NCBI GenBank assembly: GCA_017861475.1
Contig: JAGFXV010000105.1
Coordinates: 1 to 5,933, forward strand
Direction: 5' to 3'
Length of the DNA stretch: 5,933 nucleotides
From: Bacillota bacterium
GTDB taxonomy: Bacteria > Bacillota > Syntrophomonadia > Syntrophomonadales > Syntrophomonadaceae
The position numbers and the translations under genes are program-made. Below the pieces are notes generated by a model. The model made no database searches. It was not told the DNA's origin and saw only the letters and a list, made by a program, of their open reading frames with translations. This document shows positions 5,784 through 5,933 of the stretch, piece by piece; the stretch's first letter is position 1, and each line of letters starts with the position of its first letter.

Positions 5784-5933
5784 ATGGAATTAGGAAGAGT
5801 CTTCGTCGAAGTAAATCCGCTGTTGCTTAATGGTCTTTGGATTACAGTAGAAGTGACGTTACTGTCACTTCTGCTGGCGTTTATACTGGGCTTGTGTTCC
5901 TGTTTCATGGGGTTGTCAGACAAAGCACCGTTG
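5784..5933 (+). CDS. Amino-acid ABC transporter permease, N-terminal part (cut by window edge)
   Basis: Fifty codons from ATG 5784 run to the window end without a stop. The sequence reads NPLLLNGLWITVEVTLLSLL, then LAFILGLCSCFMGLSDKAP. This is the usual N-terminus of HisM/GlnP-type permeases, where a short periplasm-facing start leads into a first transmembrane helix (here about residues 16-40) with the L-x-G-L-x-x-T pattern. It begins 12 nt after the binding-protein stop, with AGGAG at 5774-5778 and a 5-nt spacer, so it is in the same operon. An ATP-binding subunit gene would be expected beyond the window. A 12-bp hairpin lies inside the coding sequence at 5846-5875. Confidence 0.92.
   Translation, partial: MELGRVFVEVNPLLLNGLWITVEVTLLSLLLAFILGLCSCFMGLSDKAPL
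5846..5875 (+). repeat. Inverted repeat (hairpin) inside the start of the permease gene
   Basis: AGTAGAAGTGAC (5846-5857) pairs with GTCACTTCTGCT (5864-5875) around a 6-nt loop, giving twelve pairs including one G-U wobble. It lies about 62 nt after the permease start codon. No T tract follows. It could slow ribosomes or block 3' exonucleases, and so favour the binding protein over the permease, or it could be coincidental. Confidence 0.55.

Noticed and set aside
1..5933. CRISPR array, tRNA/rRNA genes, insertion sequence or integrase-associated site
   Set aside because: Reading both strands gave no regularly spaced direct repeats, cloverleaf-like segments, transposase motifs or terminal inverted repeats.

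Overview
The window reads as chromosomal DNA from a Gram-positive, endospore-forming member of the Firmicutes, probably a Clostridia/Peptococcaceae-type organism. The reasons are a two-gene operon of small CotF-type spore coat proteins, strong AGGAGG-type ribosome binding sites, frequent GTG/TTG starts, a lipobox-bearing solute-binding lipoprotein and moderately low GC. The species cannot be named from this sequence.

Layout, left to right. (1) 1-117 is the 3' end of a plus-strand membrane protein, closed by a strong terminator hairpin (131-164) shared with genes arriving on the minus strand. (2) On the minus strand, 866 down to 181, are two adjacent half-size UPF0016/GDT1-family cation transporter genes, each with one E-x-G-D-K-T motif. 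Their loop charges suggest opposite membrane orientations, as expected of a heterodimer. (3) Also on the minus strand, 2053 down to 1013, is a GT4 glycosyltransferase flanked by what look like remnants of lost genes. Upstream of it, 2308-2111, is an open, start-less C-terminal fragment with an ATP-grasp-like ending. Beyond its 3' end is an orphan plus-strand Shine-Dalgarno followed by a few codons resembling the N-terminus of a GT2 glycosyltransferase. (4) On the plus strand, 2646-4226, is a DEAD-box RNA helicase of the DeaD/CshA/DbpA type with a C-terminal DbpA RNA-binding domain. It starts at TTG and is preceded by an extended -10 promoter and a leader of about 117 nt. A 12-bp hairpin begins at its stop codon. 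(5) On the minus strand, 4760 down to 4308, are two translationally coupled small spore-coat-like genes. (6) On the plus strand from 4995 is an amino-acid ABC importer operon: a family 3 solute-binding lipoprotein and then the start of the permease, cut by the window edge.

Functionally the window is a set of separate short transcription units: ion transport, sugar transfer, RNA remodelling, spore coat and amino-acid uptake. It is not one pathway. I found no CRISPR array, tRNA, rRNA, insertion sequence or phage gene, and nothing that is convincingly a new defence or biosynthetic system. The most informative unannotated signals are the gene remnants around the glycosyltransferase, the charge asymmetry of the UPF0016 pair, and a hairpin early in the permease gene.
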